A DNA stretch of 64,000 nucleotides from Moniliella sp. 'wahieum' (GCA_003971905.1 RSEE01000149.1:61741-125740); one strand, 5' to 3'. Shown: positions 1-12,045, counted from the stretch's first letter. Numbers and translations: made by a program. Notes: generated by a model not told the origin, from the letters alone.

Positions 1-199
1 TGGTGACGAAAGACCAACAAAAATGCAAAAAGGAAAGACGAAAGCGAGAGATCACGGGCAGCTGTGCTTGCACAGCACAAAAACCAACGTCGTGGAGTCA
101 GGCTCAGGCGAGTAGAGAGACATACCATATCATAAGGAAACAGGTGCTGTACTAGCATGGACAGGTAAGTAGGGTAAGCAAAAGGACAGTGGAGTTAGG
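1..199. other. Spacer at left edge
   Basis: These bases lie downstream of the hydroxylase gene on the minus strand. I see no gene, RNA or repeat in them, only A/G-rich sequence that probably forms the 3' untranslated part of that locus. Confidence 0.4.
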
Positions 200-1799
200 C
201 TAGCGAGGAGAAGGTGGGCGCCGGGTGGGAAGACGGCCAAAGGGGCGGCCCACGGCGCCGGAAGAGGAAGCATCGCCAGAGGTAGGGGCACGGTGAGACG
301 GCCGCATGCCGCGGAAGGAGTAGGCAGACGAGACGGACGAGAGGGGAGAGGAGGAGAAGGGAAGCGCCGATTGTGATGAGGGGAGGGAAGGCGTCAATGT
401 CTCAGTCGACGAAGGGGCCTGAGCGGGGCGACAGATCAGCGGCGAGACGGACATGGACAAGATGGTGTCCAGGCGTCGCTCAGCCTGCGCCATGGTGGTG
501 GGCGAGACATAAGTGCCCATTACCCAGTCCACCCACGGACTGAGGCCCATCGAATAATTGAACGCCGCACTTGCTGGCCGGCACAGGTGTAAGGCTGGCA
601 GAGGAGGGCATGGGACGATCATGTGCAAAAAGGGCAGATCGGACCAGGACATGGCCGCCACACCCGCTCCCGCCGCCATAGCATTGAAGAATGCCGACTC
701 ATATACGTGGAGACCCAGGGCGGTGGACACCAAACAACACCCGAGGGCTTCGCGAATCAACAAGTCGAAGATGGAGGCGTACCCTGTTTCCCATGTGGTG
801 CGGATGGCGGACGTAGGAGATGGAGACTCGGGTAGAGAGGGGAGTGTGTAGACAAAGTTGGGATGAGAAGAGTGCTGATGGTTGGTGGGCTGGACGCTGT
901 ACTGGCATTGGAAGGGGGTTGAGACTGGGGTCGGGTTGCTAGGATCGGGAAAGGAGTGGTATCGCTCGTGGAAGGTGTCAAAGAGAAACGTGTTGGCATG
1001 CCACAGCCGGTGAATCAGGTACTGCCACACGTCCAGCAGCAGCCTGTCATGCCCATATCAAACGTCAGCAGACACTCAACAAACGTTTTGCAGCTGTATG
1101 CGATAGACACGCACCAGGCAAGAAGCATGCGCATAAGTGTAAGGTGCACTGGCGACGAGGTAGGCGAAGCAGAATCTGCCGCTGCCAAGCTATCGTGGTC
1201 GCAGCATGCGAGCTGGATCAGCGCCCGCAGCGCCTGGGTGACGACCACGCGTACCCACGCTCCTGACGATCTCATCGTCTTCGGCTGGCGTGGCGGGGAG
1301 ACGGCATGTGCCCGACCGGCCACATTTTGCTGGACGATAAACACGACAGCCCAGTAGACAGCCACAGGCGCAATGACGCAGATGGCTCGAGGTGCAAGCA
1401 TCGTCCAAGCAGTCAATGCCGGTGATGGTGGCGGTGGTGGTGCCTGTGGTGTGGCGGCTCGGGGGCATGTGGCCCTCCTCGACTAAGCGCATGCAGTGGT
1501 GACCGGCGAACCGCCTTCGAGCCAACACCTGCATCCGGCGCCACCAGCATGGCGCCAGTGTGTGGTGCACTAGGGTTAGCCCGACCTCGCCCTCAAGCTT
1601 CACCTGAACCTCAGGCAAGAGGGTTGGAAGGGTAACTGGGCCAGACGCAACAACACTGCCAAAGCCAAAGCAAACGCCAATGCCTGCGGGTGTCGCTTCC
1701 TCTTCATACGACCGCGTCGGTGTTCCAGGCGGCAGAAAAGGTGGGATGCGTTCCATAGGTAGGCGCTGCAGAGACGGCCATGCTGCCTTCTACCGCCAT
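200..1799 (-). CDS. Sur2-like membrane hydroxylase (fatty acid hydroxylase superfamily), divergent, frame-broken
   Basis: This is probably an integral-membrane di-iron hydroxylase of the family that contains sphinganine C4-hydroxylase (Sur2), which acts on long-chain bases in the ER. The support is the run LLLDVWQYLIHRLWH followed by FLFDTFHERYH (minus strand, about 1035-960), which matches the first two histidine boxes of the family. Upstream is a hydrophobic block, APRAICVIAPVAVYWAVVF (about 1395-1335), in the place where Sur2 proteins have a membrane segment. The ATG at 1799 (or 1781) is my choice of start. The reading frame changes near 1743 and again near 1043, where one more G in the coding strand joins GMTG to LLLDVW. 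The second box reads HERYH instead of HxxHH, and no clear third box follows. A long Pro/Ser insert lies between about 940 and 790. Activity and substrate are uncertain. Confidence 0.55.
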
Positions 1800-2010
1800 A
1801 TGGGATGCAGACCAGCCCTGGCAGGCTACGGGGAGCCTTCGGCAGGATTGGCGAGCACTTGACGCGGCCAGAGGCAAATAGCAAGATAGCAGAAAGTTCA
1901 ATACAGAGTTCAGATGAGAATCAATGCTGTGTACATGAAGATGAGCAAGGGGGCGGAGCAGGCTGGGTTGTGCGAGGCAGTGGTAGAAATAAGTCGAGTC
2001 TGGTTGCGGA

Positions 2011-3720
2011 TCAAAGATACTTCCCCCACCTTGCGCGGAGAACGAGGAGCAGAGCAGTAGCCGCCAAGGTGACCAGTCCGGCAAGGGAGAAAGAGGTGGT
2101 GTAGCAGCTGCGGCCCAGACGACAGATGGCGTCTTGGCCGGCCTTCGCATCGGAGACAGTGGCATAGAGCATACAGAAGGCAAAGGAACCCAACGCGCAG
2201 GCGTAGGACAGCAGCCCCCACGACCGGCCAAAGGTGGACAAGCCAAAGGCAGAGGCTACAGTAGAGGACACAAGTGTAAAGGTGGCCCCATATAGGAAGC
2301 CCACTGCCCCTGCAAGCACCATCAGACCACGTAGCGTTGTGAGCCCTACAGCAGCCAGCGCAAAACTTGCTCCCATTCCGCCGGTGGCCCACATGAGGAG
2401 GGTGACTCTGGATATGCGGAGGTTGCGGAAGTAGGTCTTCCACCTAGCAATGTACGTGACGGGGGGTTCGCTCTCCTCCACCGCCCGTGCCGGACTGACG
2501 GCATCGGCCGCGAGCCCCACAACAAAGCGAGAGAGAGTGTTGGTAATTGCGAGGCAAGAAATGGCACGGGAGCGCCAGCGCAGCTCGCCGCGCGCCACGT
2601 CAGGGACATCAGCAAAGTCACCGACGGCAGGGGTGGTGGTGATAGAGAGCAGCCACCATGGAGCCGGCATTGGACATTAGCATTTCCCCCACCCCGACAG
2701 CGGTGAGAAGGATGATGGCGAGGATCCAGACAGAGGGGGCTTTGGCAAAATCTGTTAGGGACTCGGAGTGAGGGGTGAGCATAGATGTAGAAGAACGGAT
2801 GCTCCATCCACTTGCGGCCGCCTGTTCCTCTCCGGTTTCGATGGCCTCCACGTCAACTGGCAACCCATGAGGCGCGATGACGGCAACGCTCGCTGACTCA
2901 TCGAGAGTGGGGACAGGCGCAGGCAAAAAGTGCGCTCGGTGGCGTGCTGATCGGCGGGCGGGGGCGGGCCTGGTGCGCTGCGGCCTGGGCGCGGGCCTGG
3001 TGTTGTTTGTGTCGCACTCCTTGGCCATGCACCTCGGTGGCCATCTGGTCGTCTACGGCGGGGGTAGCAAGGAATCCCCATGCACCCATGCCGTTGCATG
3101 CCGCAAGCAGTACTGCAAGGAAAGAGAGAAAGCGGGCAGAATCGAGGTCGCCTGTGTTGGGATCGACAAAAAGTATTCGCCCAGAGCAGTGAGAAACATG
3201 GAGCTCAAACTAAACAGTGTGAGGGGCAGCGCCAGCGCCAAGCCGGGATGCTTGGGCCAAACGCGAGTGGCAGCTGTCAAAGAACCAAAGTAGGATGCGC
3301 CAACGCCAGCACCGACCAGGGCAAAGCAGGCCCCGAGCCAGACAGTGGGACCAATGGAGAATGGGAGCGCCGCTGGGAGGTCGGCGCTGGCGGAGGAGCG
3401 CTGGGCCATGAGGCCGTACCCAATGCCAAACAAAAGGCACGCGCCCAGGCTAAGCGGGGCAGGACCATATGAGTCCGCTAATGCCCCCACGGCGGCGGCA
3501 CTGAGGTACTGCCCCAGAACGGCAGCTGACCAAAGAATGTTGGTCTGTTGAGGTCCAGCGCAAAGTCGGCCATGAGCGAGGGCCCAATGAGCGGGAAGCA
3601 GAACATGCTCCCAGCGGTCAGAGCATTGGTGGCGACACACACACCACTAGCGCGCGCCGGGCGCGGCTTTGCTGACGCCCAAGCGATCGCACGTCGTCGG
3701 CCATAGCGCAGAATCAAGTA
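2011..3720 (-). CDS. Mch1-like MFS transporter, frame-broken
   Basis: This is a major facilitator superfamily permease resembling the fungal monocarboxylate-transporter homologue Mch1, probably a vacuolar or plasma-membrane carrier whose substrate is not settled. The amino half (about 3660-3060) carries LTAGSMFCFPLIGPSLMADF and, after a frame change near 3540, SAAVLGQYLSAAAVGALADSYG, the usual MFS loop 2-3 pattern. A hydrophilic middle loop follows (3028-2800). The carboxyl half (2760-2011) has the repeated helices and the segment SVVGLAAD-like RFVVGLAADAV. At least three frame changes are needed (near 3540, 3050 and 2660). No ATG starts the amino end in the right frame. Coding sequence runs up to about 3750 and then meets the 20-bp minisatellite, so the true start is either disrupted or lies in another frame. 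It is followed on the same strand by the hydroxylase gene. Confidence 0.65.
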
Positions 3721-3744
3721 GAATGCGGGCGTGATAAGCTGGCC

Positions 3745-3990
3745 GTCCGTTTAATGAGCTTTTCGTCAACAAGTGAGCTTGCCGTCAATTGTTGAGCTGC
3801 CGTCAACTTGGTGAGCGTGCCGTCAACTTGGTGAGCGTGCCGTCAACTTGATGAGCGTGCCGTCAACTTGATGAGCTTGCCGTCAACTTGATGAGCTTTC
3901 CGTCACTTTGATGTGTTGTCCGTCGCGTCAGCTTGATGAACTCGCCGTCAGTTTGATGAGCTCGCCGTCAGCTTGATGAGCTTGCCGTCT
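3745..3990. repeat. 20-bp minisatellite, about 12 units
   Basis: The unit is close to CCGTCAACTTGATGAGCTTG. The central copies (about 3790-3900) are near-perfect, and the flanking copies drift (TTTTCGTCAAC, TTGCCGTCAATTG, TCGCCGTCAGTTTG). It adjoins the amino end of the Mch1-like gene on the minus strand and may sit in its 5' leader. Confidence 0.85.
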
Positions 3991-6900
3991 GGATTGACGT
4001 GGTGAGGCCTCAGCCTGAGGCCTAAGGGTGGCACTGGGATCTCTCCAGCATAGGAGGAAAAGAACAGTGGGACGATCAATTCCGCCCCCATTCGCGGGCA
4101 CGTGACGCATGACGTGCGTTTTGTTGAAGCTTGAAGCTTGAAGTTTGAAGCTTGAAGGAGCTTGAAGCTTCACAAGCTTGACATGCCGCAAACCGTTCTT
4201 AGAGTGACCGGTGACTGGTGACCGGTGATCAGGTGATGATGACTCGATGACTGGTGTCGTCCTCGAGATTATACACCTTTCTCACCGACATGGAACTCAA
4301 AACACCTAACGAAGTCCACGTCGGGCGCAGTGGGATGATCTATTAGCGCTGAGGCTCAGCCCACCACTCCCCGCCTGCGCTAGCGCTCAGCGCGCTGACC
4401 AGCCTCTCCGCTTTATCAGCCGCTACACTCGATGACATGTGATAATCATACTCCTGCGTCCATCCCATACCACTGGGTTAATCTCGATTTGTCTGCCTCA
4501 TTTTGTGGTTGCTTATACCTCCCTTCTTCACCCCCCCAGCTTCAAGCTTCAAGCTTCATGCATCATGCAGGCCACAGAAGTTGGGAGTACTGGACGTTGA
4601 ATTCAGTACTCAGCGAGCTTCACGTCAGGGGAATTACATTTGATCTTCTCCTTGCAATGCACCCCATTTTATCGCCCTTAGCATTCTGCTTCCCCCCTTA
4701 GAATCCTGCATCCCCCCTTTGGATGTATAAAGAGGAGCTGCTTTTTCTTTGCCCCCTACGTGAACGAAGCAGCTTCCTCTCTTTCCAATCTCTTTCCACC
4801 TCCCGACCGCCCCAACCTCTTCATTCTTTCGTCTCTTCCTCATCTTCATCATCACTGCCGGACCAATCGGCTCTTTCGACATCGCTCTTTCATATCACCA
4901 TCGCCTTTTGCTTGCCTTTTGCTTGGCTTTCGTTCGCCTTTCTATACGCCGCCCCAATCCAGATCAGCTTGCATCCCAGCTTGCATCTTGCTCATTGATA
5001 TCTTCGGCAACCAACGCTAGTCAACTTCCAGCGCGACCATACACAACAGTGACCGTAAGCCATGTGAATACGTTTGGTTGAAGTCAAATCCGTTGAACGC
5101 TATGAACAATGGACCCGAGCCAGTCAAGTTGAACGGTGAGGACGTTGAGGGTATTGTCTACTGACTTTGGCCTGTTGCCTGAAGCTTGAAGCTTGAAGCC
5201 TGAAGGCAGATTATTGATGGGGGGAAGAAGGTGGAAGAGGACTGCGGTCTACAAAGAGACATCCGAGCCGGAGCGAGCCACTAGTCACTGATCTCCCTAG
5301 GGGCGCTTGAGCCATTTCGGCAGAGAGTAAGCGGCTGCGTCAGGTCGAGCCGCCGCTGAGGGAGCTCAGCCGCTCAACACCAGGTAGGGCACGACGCTCG
5401 CTGAACGAGATGCGGCGATGAGATTGTGCGAGGAACAAAAAGAACGACGGTTTAATACGGCAAAATCGTCAAACGTACCAAATGATCTCGCTTGGGGGTT
5501 GCCATGTCGGCGTGTCAACTGCATGTCAACGGCGGGTGAAGTTGAGACGAGGGGGACACGCATGGCTGTGTGCGAAGAAGTATGTTTGGTCGGTTCCGGT
5601 TAGGCGGGAGAGCTGTGCAGAACGGTCTGTTTCCAGTTGCAGCCACGTATTTGATACCGGCGACGACAAACGGATTTAAAAAAATGATACGCCTGCGTAT
5701 ATATTTGACGGAGGCGACGACAAATGCAGACGCTGTGATCACCCATGCCAGCTGGGAGCGCTGTGCTGGCAGCATATGATGCGTGACATGTGCATGTGAG
5801 GGGCAGGGCGAGGTCTGAGAACACGTGGCGGCGCCTTTGTGCTTACTGGCCAGGTGCGGCTGGTTCAGCGTCTACCGCGCTCACACGGTCCAGAGGTCAG
5901 CATGACATGCGACATGCGACACATGTGACAGCCGCACGGGAATCTGTACCATACACCACCCATCACGCATCAGGCCACGCCTGGGGTGCTCTGGGAAGAT
6001 GCAGCAGTGCAGCAGCGGGCGGCTCAGAGGCAGCTGGCTGGGGCAGCTCGCGGGGTCTGAGGGGCGCAGGGGCAGTGTGGTGCCGACGGATTTCTTCTTT
6101 TTGCCTGGTGCACCACCACTGTCATTCGGTCCATCAAATCCAGGTGCGACGCGTTCGTTCCCCGACGCCTACACAGGTATTTTGGATGGCTTTCCTTGGC
6201 GCGTATGGGGGCTTTTTTCTTCGTCGCCGGATAAGATGGCAGATGCTTTGTCGTTGAACGGTGACCTCCGTGCCTTGAAGCTTGACCTCCATGGCATTCG
6301 GAGTGTAGCTCGGGACACTTTGCATGTGCTTGGTGTAAGACCAGGGACCGATTCTTGTCGTCTGAGAGGACCTGTACTTACAGCCGGTCTTTGCGCCTTT
6401 AGCGAGTAAGGACTAGTTACAGGCGGGAGACTGGGCACATGAAGCCTCAAGCTTAGAACGCCTCCGTGCCAATGGAGGGGGGGCAGCCCTTTTGGGTTTG
6501 ACTAGTTGATTGCCTCAAACCTAGGCCGCTCGGATCTTCGGTGGCGGCTGAGATCTGCCTGTCGAGCCTTTGTGCCTGAGGGGAATGGTTTAACGTTACG
6601 CGTTAACCGGAAAACCGGGAGCCAACTCCCGGTTAACGGTCACCGGTCACCGGTCATCTGACACATGCATCACACGCGGGGATCAGCCGATGGCTGATCG
6701 GCCCCAGGGCAGAGGGGCAGTGCACTGCTGGGTCCCGAAGGATGATTGGCCAGGATCAGCGATCACTGGTCAAGCTTCACGCTTCAAGTGTTTCTTTCCT
6801 CCACACGCAAGCGCCACAGGAGCGCCCCGTTGAAAAAGAGAGGCTACGGAAACGATGTGTTTCTGATCGGACGGGCATAGGGCCCGTGAGCCTTGGGTCG

Positions 6901-6995
6901 ATGGAACGACACGGCAACAGATAGCTCTCTCGCAGCAGACCGCCCGCATGGCACTATCCCATCCAGCAGCCAACATGGGAGCCAAAAGCCCCCCC
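3991..6995. other. Long intergenic region rich in short repeated words
   Basis: I find no supported gene here. It contains tandem AAGCTTG/CAAGCTT heptamers at 4125-4178, 4540-4562 and 5182-5206, GGTGACC-type words at 4209-4232 and 6638-6660, and GCTGAG/CTCAGC words near 4350-4400. Open frames at 5790-6257 and 5999-6409 lack family motifs, and their overlapping frames are all similarly long, as expected by chance in GC-rich DNA. Pyrimidine-rich stretches at 4730-4880 look like a promoter or leader, but no convincing coding sequence follows. Confidence 0.5.
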
Positions 6996-6996
6996 G

Positions 6997-7004
6997 TATA
7001 TAAA
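6997..7004 (+). promoter_or_regulatory. TATA box of the 7.1-kb MFS gene
   Basis: TATATAAA lies about 75 nt upstream of the CACCATGG start at 7078, the expected distance for a fungal core promoter with a short leader. Confidence 0.6.
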
Positions 7005-7077
7005 GCTCCCTCCCACCCGCGGTTGCAGCCCGCCTTTTCGCCCCCGCCCCTCCTGTCCGCTCCATCGCACGCCCACC

Positions 7078-8753
7078 ATGGCTGCCGCTGACGATGCCGT
7101 GCGCCCTGCGTCCATCGAGTCCGACCGCACCTCCTCCCCGATGAGGCCTTAAGCAGCTGAAGGATGAGAAGATTCCTGACCGCATGCCCCAGCCCACCAG
7201 CGACAATGCCGCCCTCGACCACGATGGTGAGCGCAGTTGGTCAGTCAGGAGACAGGGACCGATCGACAAGGAAGAGCAGGCCGACCAAAATGACCCTTTC
7301 CTCGTCGACTTTAGTCCTAACGACCGGCCAACCCCAAGAACTGGGCCACCAGCCGCAAGTGGTTTATCACCATGTTCACCTCGCTCTTGTGCTTCACGGT
7401 CGCCATTGGCTCTTCGATGCCCACCGGTGACCTGGACGGCGCAGCTAAGTACTTGCATGTCTCTAGTGAGGCCATCAACCTGTCGATTACCCTCTTTGTT
7501 TGCGGCTTTGGCTTTGGCCCCATGCTCTTTGCTTCGCTGTCGGAGATGATCGGACGGCAACCCGTATACCTGCTTTGTGGCTTCCTCTACTTTATCTTCA
7601 ACATGCAGTGTGCATTGGCCAAGAACATTGCCACCCTCCTGTCGGGGCGAATGATTGCTGGTCTCGCCGCTTCTGCCCCCATGACCAACGTGGGCGGGTC
7701 GTTGTCAGATGTGTGGAGGCCTGAGCAAAAGGGTGTTCCCATGGCCATGTTTTCGTCCGTAATCTTTGTCGGTCCAGCCGTCGGCCCATTGATCGGTGGC
7801 TACATCAAGACGGGCACCAACAGCCCCAAAGCGTGGCAGTACATCTACTGGACTCTGTTCGCATTTACGGGCATCATCTTCATTATCAGTCTCTTTGCAC
7901 CTGAGACCTTGGCTCCTGTTATCCTCAAGAAGCGCGCCAAGAAGCTGCGCAAGGACACGGGAGATGAACGCTATTCGACGGCCAATGAGCGTGTGGGCAA
8001 GCGTTCCACTAAGGAGATCGTGCAGACTTCTCTCCTCATCCCTCTACTCATGCTGGTCAGTGAGCCGATGCTCATCCTCTTCTCGGGCTATCTCTGCCTG
8101 GTCTATGGTACGTTTCCCTTTTCTTTCCACGATTGATTTTGTACTGATCCCTTCGCCTCAGCTCTGCTGTATCTTCTCTTCTTTGCCTTGCCTATCGTCT
8201 ACGCCGAGGGCCACGGCTTCAACGCCGGTGAGGTGGGTCTCATTTTCCTGGCGCTTGTGGTCGGAATTGTGCTGGCCAACATGTACGTGTACTTAGTACA
8301 CGAGCGGTGGTACCGCAACCGTGGGATGGAGCGTAAGAACACGCCAGAGGACCGTCTTCCCCTGATGATGGTCGGTGCGATCGTCCTGCCGCTGTCGATG
8401 TTCATTCTGGCGTGGACCAGCATGCCGCATGTGCACTGGGCTGGGTCGATGATTTCTCTCATCCCGATGGGCTTTGCCTTTGTCTGCATTTACATTTCCG
8501 CCAACGCGTACATTGTCGATGTCTACCGCGCCAGGCGGCCTCCGCCTTGGCTGCCAAGACCTTGGCCCGCTCCCTGTGTGGTGCGTCGGTTCCGTTGTTC
8601 AGCAACCAGATGTTCCACAAGATGCACAACCAGTGGGCGTTCTGTCTTATGGCCTTTGTCTGCTGCGCCATGGCCCCTATTCCTTTCATCTTCTTCCGGA
8701 TCGGCCCCTCGATCCGTGCTGCGTCTAAGTATGCGTCGTCGGACGACAGCTAA
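7078..8753 (+). CDS. MFS drug/polyamine-type transporter (DHA1-like), one intron, frame-broken
   Basis: This plasma-membrane proton antiporter belongs to the 12-helix DHA1 branch of fungal multidrug/polyamine transporters. Its hydrophilic amino tail leads into KNWATSRKWFITMFTSL, the family's entry to helix 1. Then come the loop motif LSEMIGRQPVYLLCGFLYF, the helix 4 motif SGRMIAGLAASAPMTNVGG, GPAVGPLIGGYI (helix 5) and PETLAPVILKKRAKKLRK before the central loop. A 54-nt intron (8108-8161, donor GTACGT, acceptor CTCAG) joins LVY to ALLYLLFFALPIVY. The start at 7078 has a CACCATGG context. Frames change near 7146, at 7332-7335 (a C4 run that should be C5 to give TPKNW) and at 8533 (an A missing, giving YRAKAASALAAKTLARS, the same motif as in the transporter at 22.3 kb). 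The corrected length is about 540 aa, normal for the family. Substrate cannot be assigned. Confidence 0.85.
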
Positions 8754-9191
8754 GAGTCAGTCCATGTGTTGGGCTATCGCTCGACGGTTCTGCTTCCTTG
8801 CTGTCATCTCCCCTTTCCGGCGTCACTTGCATCTACCCGCACTCCACCCCTTTTTCTAAGTCCACCTACCTATGCTTCATCATTCCCTCTTGCATGAGTG
8901 CACCATGCCTCCCAGCGATGAAGTCTATCCCGTGCACTCACGGGTTCATCCCGTCTATATCCCCCCCCCCCTGCACTGTACCCTATGGTTTCTCTGCATT
9001 CATCTTTGTTCCACGCATTATGTCTTCTACGCTTGACTACGGCTTATAACGCCTCTATGTAGTTGCTTCTTCTTGTGAACGTCGGGCTTACTCACTTATT
9101 GGACTTGAGCGTGATCCAGTGCTGCTCTTTACTGGAGTTTGCACGTATCCGTGGTGCTCTGTTTGCATATGACAGATGGCTGATTCGCAAA
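8754..9191. other. 3' spacer of the MFS gene
   Basis: This is pyrimidine-rich sequence with no gene that I can support. It precedes the 12-bp tandem array. Confidence 0.4.
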
Positions 9192-9313
9192 CGACATGGC
9201 ATGAACCACGGTACGAACCACGGTATAAGCCACGGTACGAACCACAGTATGAGCCACGGTACGAACCACGGTACGACCCATGGTACGAACCACTGTACGA
9301 ACCACGGTATGAA
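9192..9313. repeat. 12-bp tandem array (GGTACGAACCAC-like)
   Basis: About nine to ten units of a 12-nt word, GGTACGAACCAC with point variants (GGTATAAGCCAC, AGTATGAGCCAC, GGTACGACCCAT), run head to tail. The unit is partly self-complementary (GGT...ACC). It opens a frame reading NHGTNHG-like repeats on the plus strand, which I treat as a by-product of the array rather than a gene. Confidence 0.85.
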
Positions 9314-10199
9314 CTTGAGTCCTGCTTCTCCCGCCTTTTACGTGTTTCTCAATCAACACGCCCCCGTCCCACCCCCCTGATTATGTCTGTCAGTCCCGAA
9401 CCTGACCGTGGGTCTCTCGTCGAGTCTTCTCTTCTCAAATGATTTTCTTCGCCATGCCTTTCCTCCTGGGTTTCTTGGGGTTGTCGTTTGACCACAGCTA
9501 TAGCATATAGATACAAAATGACTATTACGCGGTGCCGTGCGATCCTTTGCGCATCATTATACTCGTTCGGTGCAGGACCTGGGGGTGTGAATCCAACTGG
9601 TTTTCTTCTGAGTGGGGCGCCTCTCTGTCGAAATCTCATGGGCGAGACCCTCTCTTCAGAAGACAAGGCTCCGTATATGCCCCGGATCGGGCAAGACTGA
9701 AATGCCTGCAGTCCGTGCACCTATAATAGAGGACAGGTTGGGAAGGCGACACAGACAGCAACGGCAGCCGGGGGTCAGACGACATTACTAGTTATTCGCC
9801 ACTTTTGTGCCAGAAAACGCAGGCTTGGGCCCTCCTTCGTCCTCTCCCAGAATCCCTCAACAAGATGATAGCCCCCTTGATCTGCCTCTCTGATTCATCG
9901 AAGTCCCCGGCCCTGGCCCATCACCAGGCCAAAGGAGACACAAGAGAAGCGTGTGGGCTTTTGGCCAGGCTCGAAAATTCTCGGCTTCCCCCTTGGGACT
10001 ATACGTGTGTGCAATGACGTTAATGACGCGTGGCACTATTAGAAGAGGAGTACCGTAGTAATGCTGTGGATGCTAATAGTGGTGGCTGAACGGTATGTTA
10101 CGCATACGAGGTCGGAGCCTGAGGGGCCTGGTGCACGTCGAGCCTCATACCCCCGTCTTATAGCATAGATAAGGTTCCAACAGACGTTCATAAAAAAAA
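9314..10199. other. Intergenic region without recognisable genes
   Basis: Short open frames occur on both strands (for example 9349-9720 minus and 9805-10017 plus), but none shows a family motif, an intron pattern or a good start context. Confidence 0.4.
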
Positions 10200-10284
10200 C
10201 TCTCCGACCGGGAATCGAACCCGGGTCTCGTCCGAACGTCCACAGCATGACAGGGACGTGTCATAGCCACTAAACTATCGGAGA
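10200..10284 (-). tRNA. tRNA-Asp(GTC) with a short intron
   Basis: On the minus strand the acceptor arm TCTCCGA pairs with TCGGAGA. The A box is TAGTTTAGTGG, the anticodon loop CTGTCAT carries GTC, and the T arm is CCGGG/CCCGG around TTCGATT. The anticodon stem CGTCC pairs with the second of two GGACG copies, so about 13 nt after position 37 form an intron. The intron itself contains a GGACG copy that could pair as a decoy. A run of eight T follows on the minus strand (10199-10192), an RNA polymerase III terminator. The discriminator base is G, as expected for Asp. Confidence 0.9.
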
Positions 10285-12035
10285 GTACATTTTCTGAAAT
10301 CATTGATCAATATCACCCTTTTACCACGTTGGAAAACGCTGAATGTGTTTGTCGGTCACTCAGTTGTCCTTTTAAACCCAGTGGGGAGCAAAACTTGCCA
10401 TTGGTTACACAACGATGATGTGCTCCCGGCCAAGTTAGCAAGTCGCGTAATAGCAAGAACGTTCATCCTCAGTGGTGCACGCTGAATAGCTGGCATTAAC
10501 CTGCGGGGGAAACAGAAAAGAGCAGGGTGAGCAGGATGCCCCCTTTTCCGTACTTGGTCTAAGTTTTTGTGGTCCTAGTCTAACAAACGGGAACGGCTCT
10601 TAACCGTCATCCACACTCTCCTTATACGTAGCATTAGTACTGACTGGATCTCAGGACAAGAACGGCTACGCGCTACACCTTCATCACAACTTGAACTTCA
10701 CTTGATGGTCATCAAGCGCAAAATCTCCGGCCTCTCTCGTACAAAATGTTTTTGTTGAAGTCTTCTGCACACACTCTTTTCTACCCGTCCGTACCTGCAG
10801 CGCTGTTTGATCAAACTGGTATGGACACCTTTAGTAGGCCCGGTTCTTGTTTGTGAGAGCTGTCTTCGTCTTGCTACACAATAGCCATCTCTGATATCGA
10901 TCTGACAAAATCAGATCATGCTGCTTCCCCCTGTGCATCCAATTGGCTTTTTTGAGGTGCGATTTGGGGCCCTCAACTGTTGGAGGGATCTATCAAGCTC
11001 CCCAAAAAACTCACAAGTAGCACGATCTCGTGAACGGCGCAGACTGTGGTACAACCAGAGGCCCATTAGACACGGTTTCTCTGCACAATGGGAGGTGCAC
11101 CAGGAAAGGTGGGACCCAAGCCATCATATATTGCATCACCAAAGTCTTAGTAGCTTATTACCAATAGAAAACAACATCGGCTCGTCCCCCATTAGAGATA
11201 GATAGATTCGTAGTGTATCCGACCTTTCTGAGGCTTCTGCAAACGCTTATTCAACGTATGATTACCAACGAGTATAGTAGTGAGAAATATATACAACAGG
11301 AGCGATGCCTGTCTGCTATACTCTGGTTAACGTCTATATAATACCCACACAATCGGCTTTTTCCTCTTCTCTTTGCCCCAATTCATGTCTTCCAACAAGA
11401 GTTATTTACGACTACTCGCTCTCTTTTGATCCCTGGAGCGCTCTTCGAGAGAAGGTCCACCTTTCAATCAGCCCGCTTGCTTTCCTTGTCCATCGAAGCT
11501 ATCTTCGGGCTTTCACGTCCGGGACCTCTAACAAGCAATCCAACCTATAATGTCAGACGCTGATGGAACACACACACAAACATATCCAATAGCTGAGCCT
11601 ATTGTAGCTATACGATTCCTTGACCGCTTTGTTTTTTCTTTGAGATGATGCGGTGCAGGCTGTCGCCCACAGGAAGCCAGCAACCCACAGTCACTAGAGT
11701 ACGTGCCCGCATGAACCTGCCCCGGGCGGTGCGATCCCTCCCACCTGGTGAAGGATGTGAGGAGCGAATTGAGTTGGCAGAACGCAAACACAACCCAATC
11801 TTTCTCAAGCAGGTTGTTGCAGAGGAGAACCGTATTGGCCGCAGATCACAGGGGAGAAGCTTGAGGAAGGGATGGGATCCAGTACATAAGGGTAGCCCAG
11901 GCACCAAAAGATTTCAAATTTCCGCTGGCTGCAGCTGGTGAATATTGAATGCGCTCGAAATGGCCAGTAGTAGATAGAACGCAGTCCCATTGCACCGAAC
12001 CGAATTTTTTCCCCTTCGGCAGTGTACAAGCAGTC
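10285..12035. other. Intergenic region without recognisable genes
   Basis: This 1.7-kb stretch is more AT-rich than its neighbours. Frames at 10918-11205, 11305-11550 and 11645-11941 have no recognisable domain. A TATA-like TCTATATAATA lies at 11332-11342 but leads to no convincing gene. Old transposon debris is possible but I cannot show it. Confidence 0.4.
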
Positions 12036-12045
12036 TATAAAAAAA
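12036..12045 (+). promoter_or_regulatory. TATA box of the FKBP gene
   Basis: TATAAAAAAA lies about 70 nt upstream of the ATG at 12107, matching the arrangement at the MFS gene at 7.1 kb. Confidence 0.6.

Noticed and set aside
3745-3990. CRISPR-like regular repeat
   Set aside because: The units are contiguous without unique spacers and the genome is fungal, so it is an ordinary minisatellite.
5790-6409. Overlapping plus-strand frames of 155 and 136 residues
   Set aside because: Both frames and the opposite strand are similarly open, with no domain, intron or start context; GC-rich chance frames are likely.
9063-9380. Asn/His/Gly-repeat protein (NHGTNHG)
   Set aside because: It arises from the 12-bp tandem array; the opposite strand is equally open.
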